A stretch of DNA of 64,000 nt, from assembly GCA_964630925.1 (NCBI GenBank), contig CAZVZK010000039.1, positions 1-64,000 on the forward strand. Direction: 5' to 3'. Positions 24,174-33,292 of this stretch are shown here, in pieces; positions within the stretch are counted from its first letter, which is position 1; every line of letters starts with the position of its first letter. Source of the DNA: RGDT01 sp964630925. Lineage in GTDB: Bacteria; Planctomycetota; Planctomycetia; Gemmatales; Gemmataceae. A program made the translations under genes and the position numbers. The notes below the pieces were generated by a model. It was not told the origin of the DNA. It searched no databases and worked only from the letters and a program-made list of their open reading frames with translations.

Positions 24174-25134
24174 CGTGTCGGCCATCCTGCGGGCGGTTCG
24201 CCGGGGCGACGACCCCAGCGCCGCGCTCGCGCTGGCCGACTGGCTGGAGGAGAACGGCGTCACCGAGGCCGACGCCGGCCGGGCCGAGCACATCCGCCTC
24301 GACCTCCGCGCCCGCTCAGGGGAGCTGCCCGGGCAGGTGTGGATCGAGGACCGCCTCAACGAGCTGTGTCAGATCCACGGCCCCGCGTGGCTGGGCAAGG
24401 CCCACGCCCTCCGCGGCGTGCAGCGCTGGGCGCTCGAACGCGGCCTCGTCTGGGTCTGGCTCCGGCCCACCATCCTGAAGAAGGGCCGCCTCGCCGAGGT
24501 GGCGCACCTCGCCGCCGGCGGGTGGCTCGCCGGCGTGCGTTGCGAGGGCTGGGGCCGCAAGGCGTTGGCCCGCCTGTTCGAGTCGCCGCTGCTGGCCGGC
24601 GTGCCGGCGCTCGACGTCATGAACGGCGACGCGCCGGTGCAGCGCCTGGCCGCCTCGCCCCACCTGTCGTCGCTGGAGCGTCTGCGTCTGGCCAACTGCG
24701 GCCTGGACGCCCGGGGCCTGGCCCGCCTCGGGCGGGCCCCGCACCTGGTGTCTCTGGAGACGCTCGAGGCCCCGTTCAACCGGGTCGGCAGCGCCGGGCT
24801 GGCGGCCCTGTGCGCCTCGCGGCTCCTGCCGCGTCTGCTGCGCCTCGACCTGGAGGCGAACCGCGTCGGCCCGCGCGGCGTCCGCGCCCTGGCGCCGGTG
24901 ATGCCGCCCGGCCTGCACCTGAAGTTGCCGTTCAACCGCGTCCGCTGCCGGGGCGCGCGGCACCTGGCGGCGTCGGGGCGGCTGGCGGGCCTGGCGTCTC
25001 TCGACCTCGCGTACAACGGCATCGGGCCGGAGGGCGGGGCCGCGCTGGCCAGCGCCGGCCCGCTGCCGCCGCTGCTGATCGACGGCAACGACCTCGGGCC
25101 GGCCTACGCGGTGCTGCGCGGACGCGGGCGCTGA
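24160..25134 (+). CDS. TIGR02996 domain protein with leucine-rich repeats, 324 aa
   Basis: Begins with the planctomycete repeat-companion domain TIGR02996 (ILRAVRRGDDPSAALALADWLEENG, about residues 9-33, and a following EHIRLDL). From about residue 120 it is made of ribonuclease-inhibitor-like leucine-rich repeats (LERLRLANCGLDARGLARL, LLRLDLEANRVGPRGVRAL, LASLDLAYNGIGPEGGAAL). These suit protein-protein contact; no enzymatic motif and no signal peptide. The start overlaps the MnmE-like gene by 14 bases. Its relatives are at 38573, 40115 and 57305. Biological role unknown. Confidence 0.82.
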   Translation: MLSADVSAILRAVRRGDDPSAALALADWLEENGVTEADAGRAEHIRLDLRARSGELPGQVWIEDRLNELCQIHGPAWLGKAHALRGVQRWALERGLVWVWLRPTILKKGRLAEVAHLAAGGWLAGVRCEGWGRKALARLFESPLLAGVPALDVMNGDAPVQRLAASPHLSSLERLRLANCGLDARGLARLGRAPHLVSLETLEAPFNRVGSAGLAALCASRLLPRLLRLDLEANRVGPRGVRALAPVMPPGLHLKLPFNRVRCRGARHLAASGRLAGLASLDLAYNGIGPEGGAALASAGPLPPLLIDGNDLGPAYAVLRGRGR

Positions 25135-25174
25135 TCACGGATATGCTGTCCGCATCACCAAAGGGGGCGCGGCC

Positions 25175-26002
25175 ATGCTTCTGGCGAACGTATTGATGGG
25201 CTACACGCGGATGCCCGCCCGCATCGAGGGCGACAACGTCCACGTCCTCGAGACCCACCTCTCGCTGTCCGCCATCCTCCACGGCAACGACCCGCCGCCC
25301 ACGGCCGTCAAGATCACCCTGCCGCTGTCGCGCGTCACCCTACTGCCGCCCATCGACAAGCAGGAGGTGTGGGCGGCGGGCGTCACCTACGTCCGCAGCA
25401 AGGTGGCCCGCGAGGAGGAGTCGGCCTCCAGCGGCGCGTCGCGCTTCTACGACAAGGTGTACACCGCGGAGCGGCCCGAGCTGTTCTTCAAGGCCCCCGC
25501 CTGGCGTGTGGTCGCGCCGGGGCAGCCGGTGCGCATCCGCAAGGACGCGGCCTGGAACGTGCCGGAGCCGGAGCTGGCCCTCGTCCTGTCACCGCGCCTC
25601 AAGGTGGTCGGCTTCACCATCGGCAACGACATGTCGAGCCGCGACATCGAGGGCGAGAACCCGCTGTACCTGCCGCAGGCCAAGTGCTACGACGGCTCCT
25701 GCGCCGTCGGGCCGTACGTGCTGCTGGCCAAGGACTTCCCCACGCTGCCGGCGGTGACCATCGGGATGGAGATCTACCGCGGCGGCGAGATCGCCTTCAA
25801 GGGCACCGCCTCGCCGTCGCAGCTCAAACGCTCGTTCGACGAGCTGGCGGAATGGCTGGGCCGCGAGATGAGCTTCCCCGACGGCGTCGTCCTGATGACG
25901 GGCACCGGCGTGGTGCCGCCGGACGGGTTCACGCTGGCACGCGGCGACGTGGTGAGCATCACCATCACCGGGATCGGCACGCTGGTCAACCCGGTGGAGT
26001 GA
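25175..26002 (+). CDS. Fumarylacetoacetate hydrolase family protein
   Basis: Metal-dependent hydrolase, decarboxylase or dehydratase of the FAH superfamily. The 275 residues show VWAAGVTYVRSK, PELFFKAP, VPEPELALVL with the metal-binding Glu pair, and FTIGNDMSSRDIEGENPLYL followed by AKCYDGSCAVGP. That last stretch resembles the 2-keto-3-deoxy-sugar-acid dehydratase branch (such as 2-dehydro-3-deoxy-D-arabinonate dehydratase) more than true fumarylacetoacetase. Substrate uncertain. It stands alone after the LRR gene, with a 40-base gap, and converges with the minus-strand gene after 3 bases. Confidence 0.82.
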   Translation: MLLANVLMGYTRMPARIEGDNVHVLETHLSLSAILHGNDPPPTAVKITLPLSRVTLLPPIDKQEVWAAGVTYVRSKVAREEESASSGASRFYDKVYTAERPELFFKAPAWRVVAPGQPVRIRKDAAWNVPEPELALVLSPRLKVVGFTIGNDMSSRDIEGENPLYLPQAKCYDGSCAVGPYVLLAKDFPTLPAVTIGMEIYRGGEIAFKGTASPSQLKRSFDELAEWLGREMSFPDGVVLMTGTGVVPPDGFTLARGDVVSITITGIGTLVNPVE

Positions 26003-26005
26003 GCT

Positions 26006-28018
26006 TCAGGGGCGGCGGGCCAGCCACAGGTCGCCGAGGCGCTCGATGTCCGTGGCCGGCTGGCCGGCGGCGTTCCACGTCTTCCGCGCCTCGGCGGGTT
26101 GGCCGAGACGCATCAGCGCCTCGCCCCACAGGCGGCGGCCCATCGTGGCCGACAGGTCGTTGGGGAACAGCTTGAGCAGCTCCGACCACCAGCCGGCGGC
26201 GGCCTCGAAGCCGTCCCGGGCACGCTGCTTCTCGTCCGGCAGAGCGACGCCGGAGCGGGCGGCGAGCATCGCCCGCATCTCGGAGCGGATGGCGCGTTCG
26301 TGCATGCACAGCCCCATCTGATAGGTCAGGTCGGCGGCCCGCGGCTCGGCGATGGCGTTGGAGATCAGCACCCCGACGCCCTTGAGCGCCGCCTGCATCG
26401 CCTGCCGCGCCTGGGTCGCGTCGCCGGTGCCGGCGTCGGCGCGGGCCTGGAGGAGGTCGGCCTCCCGCGCCACATCCTTCCACCTGTCGAACTCCTCCCT
26501 CGTCATCCGCGCCTCGGGGCCACGCTGGCGGGCGTTGTGCCAGTGGTCGCGTTCCTTGACGAGCTGCTCGCTGGTGGTCTTGCCCACCCTGCCGCGGAGC
26601 ATCTGCTCGCGCGGCGACGCCGGGTCGCGCTGGGCGCGGGTGAAGGGGGCCGCGAAGACGGAGCGCAACGCGCCGCCGACACCGCGGTCGAAGCGGAGCA
26701 GGTCGCGCTCGTTGAATTCCTGGGGGAAGTACTGCCAGGGGACCGCCGCCAGCTCGAGGATCTTCGAGCGAGGCATCTTGAAAGACGCCATGCGGTCCTG
26801 CACGCCGACGAAGCCGGGCAGGGCGCCGAGCTGGAAAGGGACGCCCTCGTCGGAGCCGCCCTCGTCTGCCGGCACGCCGCGCCGCAGCGACGACGCCCCC
26901 CCAGGCAGGAACGACACATCGGCCTTCGGCCCGGCGGCCATGCGGATCGGCCCCAGCGCCGACGCGGGCGTCTCGGCCAGCTTGACGCGCACCGCCGCCG
27001 GCAGCGCCTTGTCCTTGAAGGCCCGCTCGCGCAGCAGGGTGTCCTGGAGGAGGCGCATGCGCGGGGCCGCCGACGACAGCGGGCAGAGGACGAACAGTTT
27101 CGCCTCCTTGGCCTGGGCCAGCGTCACGTCGTACTTGTCCTTGCTGTCCTTGCCGGCGTCGAGCTGGGTGAGGACCGTGGCGTCGGCGGCCGCCTGGGCC
27201 AGGGTGGCGATCCCCACGCCCTTGGGGCCTGGTACGGGCAGGCCCATCCGCGTGTCGAAGAGGTACAGCCCGTCGGGCTTGTCGCCGACGGCCACGCCGC
27301 AGCCCCAGATGCGGGCGCCGCCGCCCTCGCGCGGCAGGGTGAGGATGCAGCCCTGGAGGCCGGACTTATCCCCCTCTTCGAGGCCGAATTGCTCCAGCAG
27401 GGCGACGAAGACCAGGGCGCGTTCGATGGAGTTGCCCCAGCCGCGACGCAGCACGAAGCTGACGGGGGCCGGCTCCACGTCGCCGGGGGCGAGGCGGACC
27501 TGGCGGCACGTCCAGGCGAAGGCGGCCTCGGCCAGCTCCAGGGGGGTGAGGCGGACGGGCCTGCCGTCCTTGCCGGGCGGGGCCTGCACCTCCAGGGAGG
27601 CCGCCGCGTCGCGCAGCAGGATGCACCCCTCGATGTGGTAGGCGTCCAGCGGCGTGAACGTCGGCGACGCCAGCTCGGCCAGCTCGGCGTCGGTCAGGCC
27701 CAGCTCCTTCTTGAGGGAGGCCTTCTCGGCGTCGGACAGGGCGGGCGGGTCGATCTTCGCCTGCCGCAGGTGGGCGTTGAGGCGGCCGACCACGGCCTTG
27801 CACGACGCCAGGTCCGGCGACTTGCCCAGGATCGGCCGCACCGACGCCAGCTCCTGGCCCCCGTACTCGCCTTCCTTCGGCTTCTCAACGCCGCCGTCCT
27901 TCGGCGTCCCGAAGAGCATGACGAGGATGAGGATGAGGAGCGCGGCGGCGGGGATGCCGACCCAGACCCACAGGAGGTAAGCCCCGCCCGAGCGCCCCGC
28001 GTAAGCATCGTCACTCAT
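26006..28018 (-). CDS. Large membrane-anchored hypothetical protein, 670 aa
   Basis: No named family recognised. One membrane span near the N-terminus (LLWVWVGIPAAALLILILVMLFG, about residues 14-36) and the rest presumably outside the cytoplasm. A middle region (about 150-260: EAAFAWTCRQVRLAPG, NSIERALVFVALLEQFGLEEG, GARIWGCGVAVGDKPDGLYLFDTR) has a transglutaminase-like feel, with a Cys, a later Trp-Gly-Cys and an Asp, but I cannot assign catalytic residues. The C-terminal part is helical, with a TPR-like end (AAAGWWSELLKLFPND, QPAEARKTWNAAG). It overlaps the kdsA stop by 8 bases and is the last gene of a phhB-kdsA operon. Confidence 0.75.
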   Translation of the reverse strand: MSDDAYAGRSGGAYLLWVWVGIPAAALLILILVMLFGTPKDGGVEKPKEGEYGGQELASVRPILGKSPDLASCKAVVGRLNAHLRQAKIDPPALSDAEKASLKKELGLTDAELAELASPTFTPLDAYHIEGCILLRDAAASLEVQAPPGKDGRPVRLTPLELAEAAFAWTCRQVRLAPGDVEPAPVSFVLRRGWGNSIERALVFVALLEQFGLEEGDKSGLQGCILTLPREGGGARIWGCGVAVGDKPDGLYLFDTRMGLPVPGPKGVGIATLAQAAADATVLTQLDAGKDSKDKYDVTLAQAKEAKLFVLCPLSSAAPRMRLLQDTLLRERAFKDKALPAAVRVKLAETPASALGPIRMAAGPKADVSFLPGGASSLRRGVPADEGGSDEGVPFQLGALPGFVGVQDRMASFKMPRSKILELAAVPWQYFPQEFNERDLLRFDRGVGGALRSVFAAPFTRAQRDPASPREQMLRGRVGKTTSEQLVKERDHWHNARQRGPEARMTREEFDRWKDVAREADLLQARADAGTGDATQARQAMQAALKGVGVLISNAIAEPRAADLTYQMGLCMHERAIRSEMRAMLAARSGVALPDEKQRARDGFEAAAGWWSELLKLFPNDLSATMGRRLWGEALMRLGQPAEARKTWNAAGQPATDIERLGDLWLARRP

Positions 28019-28841
28019 CGTCCGCCTCGGTTAGCGCCTCACGGATGCGGAGGCAGGAACGGATCAGCGCCGGCAGGTCGGCGAGGGCGATCATGTTGGG
28101 GCCGTCGCTGGGGGCGCGGTCCGGGTCCGGGTGCGTCTCCAGGAAGACGCCGTCGCAGCCGGCGGCGACGGCCGCCCTGGCGATGACCGGGACCATGCGG
28201 CGGTCGCCGCCGGAGCGGTCGCCCGCGCCCCCTGGCATCTGTACGCTGTGAGTCGCGTCAATGATCGCCGGCTGACCCGTTTCCTGCATGAGTGGGATCG
28301 AGCGCATGTCGGTCACGAGCGTGTTGTAGCCGAAGGTGTTGCCCCGCTCGGTGAGGAGGACGCGCTCGTTGCCGGCCTCGCGCATCTTGTTGACGACGTG
28401 CCTCATGTCCCACGGGGCCATGAACTGGCCCTTCTTGACGTTGACGGCCCGTCCCGTGGCGGCGGCGGCGAGGAGGAGGTCGGTCTGGCGCGCGAGGAAG
28501 GCGGGGATCTGCAGGACGTCACAGACCTGGGCGACGGGGGCGCACTGGTGCGTCTCGTGGACGTCTGTCACGACGGGGAGGCCGGTCTCCTTCTTCACGT
28601 CGTCGAGGATGCGCAGGCCCTCGTCCATGCCGGGGCCGCGGAACGACTTGCCGGAGGTGCGGTTGGCCTTGTCGAAGGAGGACTTGAAGACGACGGGGAT
28701 GTTGAGCTTCTCGGCGAGAGCGGCGACGGCACCGGCGACGGGGAGGAGGAAATCGCGTGACTCGATGACGCACGGCCCGAGGAGCCAGACGAGGGGGCGG
28801 CCCCTGCCGGCGACGACGCGGTCGGTGATGCGGACGTCCAT
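28011..28841 (-). CDS. kdsA: 3-deoxy-8-phosphooctulonate synthase (KDO-8-P synthase)
   Basis: Condenses arabinose 5-phosphate with phosphoenolpyruvate to KDO 8-phosphate for lipopolysaccharide inner core; its presence implies an LPS-type outer membrane. The 276 residues match the family length. Motifs: LLGPCVIESRD, VVFKSSFDKANRTSGKSFRGPGM, VVTDVHETHQC, VNVKKGQFMAPWDM, ERGNTFGYN, IIDATHSVQMPGG and GVFLETHPDPDRAPSDGPNM. An Asn appears before the metal Cys region of metal-dependent forms, so I leave the class open. Start at 28841 lies 28 bases after the phhB stop. Confidence 0.95.
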   Translation of the reverse strand: MDVRITDRVVAGRGRPLVWLLGPCVIESRDFLLPVAGAVAALAEKLNIPVVFKSSFDKANRTSGKSFRGPGMDEGLRILDDVKKETGLPVVTDVHETHQCAPVAQVCDVLQIPAFLARQTDLLLAAAATGRAVNVKKGQFMAPWDMRHVVNKMREAGNERVLLTERGNTFGYNTLVTDMRSIPLMQETGQPAIIDATHSVQMPGGAGDRSGGDRRMVPVIARAAVAAGCDGVFLETHPDPDRAPSDGPNMIALADLPALIRSCLRIREALTEADDE

Positions 28842-28869
28842 TGCAAGGGCCCTCCGTGGCGGGTCGGGG

Positions 28870-29226
28870 TCACTTCTTCTCTTCGAGTGGTAACTGGCTG
28901 ATGCGGGCGGCGAGGATGAAGTCGTTCTCGGACAGGCCGCCGACGGCGTGCGTCCACAGCTCGATGGTGACGTCGCGGTAGGCGGACAGGTGGAGGTCGG
29001 GGTGGTGGTCCTCGGCCTCGGCGATGGCGGCGATGCGGTTAAAGAAGTCGAGGGCGGTCATGAAGTCCTTCGCCCGCCAGGAGCGCCGGAGGCGCTGGCC
29101 GTCGGTGGCCAGCTCCCAGCCGGGGACGGCCCTGAGCAGGCCGCGGACCTGCTCGGCGGAGAGCGGGGGCATCTCGGTGCCGCAGGGCTGGCAGTGCCGT
29201 TGAGCGAGGTCGCTGGCGTTGGTCAT
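28870..29226 (-). CDS. phhB: Pterin-4a-carbinolamine dehydratase
   Basis: Dehydrates 4a-hydroxytetrahydrobiopterin, recycling the pterin cofactor of aromatic amino acid hydroxylases; the same small protein can also act in molybdopterin chemistry. The 118 residues contain the family signature HHPDLHLSAYRDVTIELWTHAVGGLSEND, quoted here in parts: EDHHPDLH and TIELWTHAVGGL, with the active-site His pair. The N-terminal CQPCGTEMPPLS is a short extension found in some bacterial members. First gene of the minus-strand run phhB-kdsA-670 aa protein. Confidence 0.93.
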   Translation of the reverse strand: MTNASDLAQRHCQPCGTEMPPLSAEQVRGLLRAVPGWELATDGQRLRRSWRAKDFMTALDFFNRIAAIAEAEDHHPDLHLSAYRDVTIELWTHAVGGLSENDFILAARISQLPLEEKK

Positions 29227-29249
29227 GGCGGGTGTCTCCTCCCACGGGT

Positions 29250-29255
29250 ATTGTA
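29250..29255 (-). promoter_or_regulatory. -10-like TACAAT before phhB
   Basis: On the minus strand CTACAATACCC places TACAAT 23 bases before the phhB ATG. The identical undecamer occurs at the same distance before the VOC gene at 59156. It lies in the 57-base divergent gap with the TPR-CHAT gene. Confidence 0.4.
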
Positions 29256-29283
29256 GGGGGAAGGGCTTGGGGAGGGCCGGGCG

Positions 29284-32200
29284 ATGCGCGCGGTGATCGT
29301 GCTGGCGTTGGCGGCGGGGCTGACGCGGGGGGCGGCGCCCCCGGCGGCTCCGACGGCGGGGCAGGCGGCCCTACTGCGGGAGCGGGACGCGCTGACGGAG
29401 AGGGCGCGGGGGGAGTGGAACGCGGGGCGGCGTGCGGAGGCGATCGCCACGCTCCGTGAGGCGTTAAGGCTGCTGGAGCGGGTCCACGGGCGGGCGTCCA
29501 CGGCGGGCGCCGACGCCCACGCCTGGCTGGCGAGGTGTGAGGAGGGGCGCGGCGGGTGGAAGGATGCCGCCGCACACCGGGAGTGGGTGTGGCGGGCGGC
29601 GGCGGTCCTGTGGGGCGAGGGGCACTGGAGGGGGCGGGACGCGCGGCGGGAGTGGCAGGAGGCGGTGGCCCATGCGGGGCGGACGCCGGCCCAGCGTGAT
29701 GCCCTGGCCCGTGCCGCGACGCTGCATCAGGAGGTGCTGTCCCTGGCGGAGCGGGGGGAGGCGGCCCAGGCCATACGGGTGGGCGAGGAGCAGTTGAAAC
29801 TGGTGCGGGGGGTGGTGGGGCGGTGGCACCCCTTCTACGCCAAGACGCTGAACAACCTGGCCGCGATGCACCGGGCCGTGGGGGGCCAGGAGCCGGCGCT
29901 GAGGATGTTCCTCGAGGCGCTGGAGGTGCGGGGGAAGGTGCTGGGGGAGAGGCACCCCGATTACGCCACGACGATGAACAACCTGGGAGGGTTGCGGAAG
30001 GACATGGGGGACCACCGGGCGGCGCTGGCCCTGTACCGGCGGGCGCTGGCGATCCGCAAGGAGACGCTGGGCGTGGGCCACCCCGACTACGCCACCAGCC
30101 TGAACAACCTGGCACAGCTCCTGAAGGAGACGGGGGATCACACGGCCGCGCTCCCCCTGTCCCGGGAGGCGCTGCGGCTGGCGGAGGCGGCCTGGGGACG
30201 CCGGCACCCCCACTACGCCGGGACGCTGGGCAACCTGGCCTCGCTGTACCAGGCCATGGGGGACTACGAGGCGGCGTTGCCCCTGTTCGAGGGGTGCCTG
30301 AAGGCGTACGAGGGGTCGGTGGGGCGCAGACACCCGGACTGCGCCACGGCCCTGAACAACCTGGCCCTGGTGCGCAAGGACATGGGCGACCACAAGGGCG
30401 CGTTGGCGCTGCTGCGGGAGGCGCTCGTGCTGGTGGAGCGGTCGCTGGGACGGCGGCACCTGCGGTACGCCTCGACGCTGGGCAACGTGGCACTGCTGCA
30501 CGGCGTCATGAAGGATTACGGGGCGGCCCTGCCGCTGCTGCGGCAGGCCGTGAAGCTGCGCGAGGAGGTGGTGGGGCGGCGGCACCCCTCGTACGCCGTG
30601 GGCCTGGGCGACCTGGCCGCCATGCATCAGGAGATGGGCGAGCACCGGGCGGCGCTGCCGCTGTTCCGGGAGTCGCTGGAGATCCTCGAGGGGGCCCAGG
30701 GGGGGCGGCACCCGGCCTACGGCGCCGCCCTCTGCGACCTGGCCCTGCTCCACTCGGTGATGGGGGCGCATGAGGAGGCACTGCCGCTGGCGGAGGAGGC
30801 GCTGGCGCTCGCCATCGGCCAGCTCCGCGCCGAGGCCGCCGTGCAGTCCGATCGGCAGCAGTTGGCCGCGGCGGCCCTCCTCCGGTACCGGCTCGACTGC
30901 CGCATGCTGATCCGCGACGGGCCGCGCCACCTCACCGCCGCCGACCACGCGCTGGCGTGGAAGGGGACGCTGCTGCTGCGGCAGCAGCGCCGCCGGCTGT
31001 TCCTGCGGCTGGCCGACGACCCCGCGGCGCGGAAGGCCGCCGAGGCATTGCAGGATGTCACCCGCCGCCTCGCCGCCCTGCGTCTGTCGCCGTCGGCCAC
31101 GAGGGAGGCCCTCGAAACGCTTCACCGGGGGCAGGAGGAGGCGCAGGCCGAGCTGTCGCGCCTCTCCGCGGAATTCCGGGCGGCGCGGGAGAAGGGCGTC
31201 GTCACGGCGGCCCGGGTGGCCGAGGCGCTGCCGGAGGGGGTGGCCCTGGTGGATTACCTGTTCCACGGTGGGCGTCTGACGGCATTCGTCCACCGCAGGG
31301 GCCGCCCCGCCGCACGTGTCGGGCTCGGCCTGGCGGCCCCGGCCCGTGCCGCCGTGCGGGGGTGGCGGGATGCCCTCGTCCGACGGCAGGCGGGCCACGC
31401 GGAGGGCCAGGTCGTCAAGCGCCTCGTGTGGCTGCCGCTGGAGGGGCACCTGGAGGGGGCGAATGTCGTCCTCATCTCGCCGGACGGCGTGCTGGGGTCC
31501 GTGCCCTTCGCCGCCCTGCCGGGGCGTAAGAAGGGGGCCTACCTCATCGAGGAGGCCGCGGCCGCCGTGGTGCCGGTGCCGTCGGCCATCCCCGAGATGT
31601 TGGGGCCGAAGGGGGGGCGCCTGGCGCCGTCGCTGCTGGCCGTGGGCGGCCTGCGCTACGAGCCGGACGACACGCCGGCCACGCCCGCCAGCGCCGACGG
31701 CCGGGCGGGGCCGCGGTTCGGCCGCGAGAAGTTCGTACGGCTGCCGGCCACCGCCGCGGAGGCCCTGGCGGTACGGGCGTCGTTCGAGGGGCTATTCAAG
31801 AAGGGCGCGGTCACGTCGTTGCGGGACGGGGAGGCGACGAAGGCCGCCGTCCGCGAGGCGCTGGCCGGTGTGCGCTACGCGCACCTGGCGACACACGGAT
31901 ACTTCGCGCCGGAGGCCGCCAAGTCGGGCCTCACCGCCGGAGGCCGCGATCGCCGCGAGGTGGTCGGGTGGCACCCGCTGCTGCTGAGCGGGCTGGCCCT
32001 TTCCGACGCCAACCGCGAACCGAAGGCGGGCGAGGAGGACGGCATCCTCACGGCCCTCGAGGTCTCCGAGATGGACCTCTCGAGGCTGGAGCTGGCCACC
32101 CTCTCGGCATGTGAAACGGGGCTGGGGAAGGTGGCGGGCGGGGAGGGGCTGCTGGGCATGCAGCGCGCCTTCCAGATCGCCGGGGTGAGGACGGTGATCG

Positions 32201-32439
32201 CGTCGTTGTGGAAGGTGGACGACCGGGCCACGCAGATGCTAATGGGGGAGCTTTACACGTCGGCGTGGGACCCCAGGAAGATCATCCCCAGGGCCGAGGC
32301 GCTGCGGCGGGCCCAGTTGACGATGCTCAGAGAGGGGAGGCGTGGGATCGGGAAGGTCGCCGAGAAGGCGGAGGACCCGTCGTCGCGTCTGCCTCCGTAC
32401 TACTGGGCCGCCTTCGTCCTCTCAGGCGACTGGCGTTGA
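29284..32439 (+). CDS. TPR-CHAT protein, probable caspase-like protease, 1051 aa
   Basis: Starts with a possible signal peptide (MRAVIVLALAAGLTRGAAPP). Residues about 182-517 are eight consecutive 42-residue kinesin-light-chain-type TPRs, each starting HP or HL and centred on LNNLA and GDHRAAL. The C-terminal CHAT domain has VVLISPDGVLGSVPFAALPG, the catalytic His in LATHGYF (about 871) and the catalytic Cys in LSACETGLG (about 943), then FQIAGVRTVIASLWKVDD. CHAT domains are caspase-related proteases, and TPRs usually sense a partner. No substrate or activator gene is obvious. A similar gene lies at 35298. Function beyond probable proteolysis is inference. Confidence 0.9.
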   Translation: MRAVIVLALAAGLTRGAAPPAAPTAGQAALLRERDALTERARGEWNAGRRAEAIATLREALRLLERVHGRASTAGADAHAWLARCEEGRGGWKDAAAHREWVWRAAAVLWGEGHWRGRDARREWQEAVAHAGRTPAQRDALARAATLHQEVLSLAERGEAAQAIRVGEEQLKLVRGVVGRWHPFYAKTLNNLAAMHRAVGGQEPALRMFLEALEVRGKVLGERHPDYATTMNNLGGLRKDMGDHRAALALYRRALAIRKETLGVGHPDYATSLNNLAQLLKETGDHTAALPLSREALRLAEAAWGRRHPHYAGTLGNLASLYQAMGDYEAALPLFEGCLKAYEGSVGRRHPDCATALNNLALVRKDMGDHKGALALLREALVLVERSLGRRHLRYASTLGNVALLHGVMKDYGAALPLLRQAVKLREEVVGRRHPSYAVGLGDLAAMHQEMGEHRAALPLFRESLEILEGAQGGRHPAYGAALCDLALLHSVMGAHEEALPLAEEALALAIGQLRAEAAVQSDRQQLAAAALLRYRLDCRMLIRDGPRHLTAADHALAWKGTLLLRQQRRRLFLRLADDPAARKAAEALQDVTRRLAALRLSPSATREALETLHRGQEEAQAELSRLSAEFRAAREKGVVTAARVAEALPEGVALVDYLFHGGRLTAFVHRRGRPAARVGLGLAAPARAAVRGWRDALVRRQAGHAEGQVVKRLVWLPLEGHLEGANVVLISPDGVLGSVPFAALPGRKKGAYLIEEAAAAVVPVPSAIPEMLGPKGGRLAPSLLAVGGLRYEPDDTPATPASADGRAGPRFGREKFVRLPATAAEALAVRASFEGLFKKGAVTSLRDGEATKAAVREALAGVRYAHLATHGYFAPEAAKSGLTAGGRDRREVVGWHPLLLSGLALSDANREPKAGEEDGILTALEVSEMDLSRLELATLSACETGLGKVAGGEGLLGMQRAFQIAGVRTVIASLWKVDDRATQMLMGELYTSAWDPRKIIPRAEALRRAQLTMLREGRRGIGKVAEKAEDPSSRLPPYYWAAFVLSGDWR

Positions 32440-32460
32440 TTCGCGCGCACCCACCGTGAA

Positions 32461-32504
32461 CCGCCGCGCATTCACGCCTGTCAATGGTATGAAATGCGCG
32501 GCGG
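32461..32504. terminator. Stem-loop after the TPR-CHAT gene
   Basis: CCGCCGCGCATT (32461-32472) pairs perfectly with AATGCGCGGCGG (32493-32504) across a 20-base loop, 22 bases after the stop. No T-run follows, so it may be a weak terminator or an RNA-stabilising structure. Confidence 0.45.
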
Positions 32505-32593
32505 CTCAACGTGCCCCTCCCACCTCGACACCCGCCCCGGGGCGGAGGGCCGGGCCGCGCACTTCACACCACCAACGGGAGGGACTTCCAACG

Positions 32594-33010
32594 ATGATCG
32601 TCTTCTACCTGCTCCTGCTCCTCGCCCTGGCGGCCCTGCACCTGCTGTTGCACCTGCGGGCGGTCTGGCTGGAGCGTGCCTACATGCGTGTCACCGCCGA
32701 GGCGGACGCCCTCGCCAAGGCCGGCGCCACGCGCGGCGGCAACACCAACAAGCCGGACCCGTACAGCGCGGCGAAGCAGCAGTACGAGCTGGCCCTCGCC
32801 ACGCTGCGGCGTGACCGCGTCGAGAACGCCTACAACTGGTGGCAGGGCGCCGCCGAGCGTCTCGGCCACTGGCGCAAGGGCCTGGCGGCCTACAAGGGCA
32901 GGGTCGTGCCGTACCTGTTCGGCACGCTCGACGTGGCCGCCGTCGTGTTCCTCGCCCACCGGCTCGGCATCACGCTGAGCCACGCGCTGGCCCTCGTCGG
33001 GCTGGCGTGA
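32594..33010 (+). CDS. Small membrane protein, 138 aa
   Basis: No family recognised. N-terminal membrane helix (MIVFYLLLLLALAALHLLLH), then a charged cytoplasmic or periplasmic helix region (AYMRVTAEADALAKAGATRG, YSAAKQQYELALATLRRDR, WWQGAAERLGHWRKGL), and a second hydrophobic segment at the C-terminus (YLFGTLDVAAVVFLAHRLG). The start at 32594 is the first ATG after the stem-loop and follows GGGAGGGAC. It sits alone between the TPR-CHAT gene and the mutase. The 282 bases downstream are low-complexity C-rich sequence with no gene. Confidence 0.7.
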   Translation: MIVFYLLLLLALAALHLLLHLRAVWLERAYMRVTAEADALAKAGATRGGNTNKPDPYSAAKQQYELALATLRRDRVENAYNWWQGAAERLGHWRKGLAAYKGRVVPYLFGTLDVAAVVFLAHRLGITLSHALALVGLA

Positions 33011-33259
33011 TCGGCTACGGTTCGACAGCAGGGGGCGTCGGGGCTGGGGCGTGGGCCCCGGGGCCGACGCCCCCGGCCAGTGGCCGCCCGCCGCGCCGTC
33101 TGGCGGCTCGCCGGCTCCCCGAAACAGGCCATCCCCTCCTCACCAAACACCTCCGCCCCGCCCCAGGCCCCTCGCCCGCCGCCTCGACTTCGCCCCCAAG
33201 GCCGCCGCCGCCCGCGTCCCCTGACTCCGGCCCTCCGCGACGCCCCCCGGCGTGGGTGC

Positions 33260-33265
33260 TACAAT
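33260..33265 (+). promoter_or_regulatory. -10-like TACAAT before the phosphohexomutase gene
   Basis: GCTACAATGCCCC places TACAAT 27 bases before the ATG at 33293. It shares the CTACAAT heptamer with the elements before phhB and the VOC gene. Confidence 0.4.
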
Positions 33266-33292
33266 GCCCCAGGGACAGGGAGGGCTTCCCGC

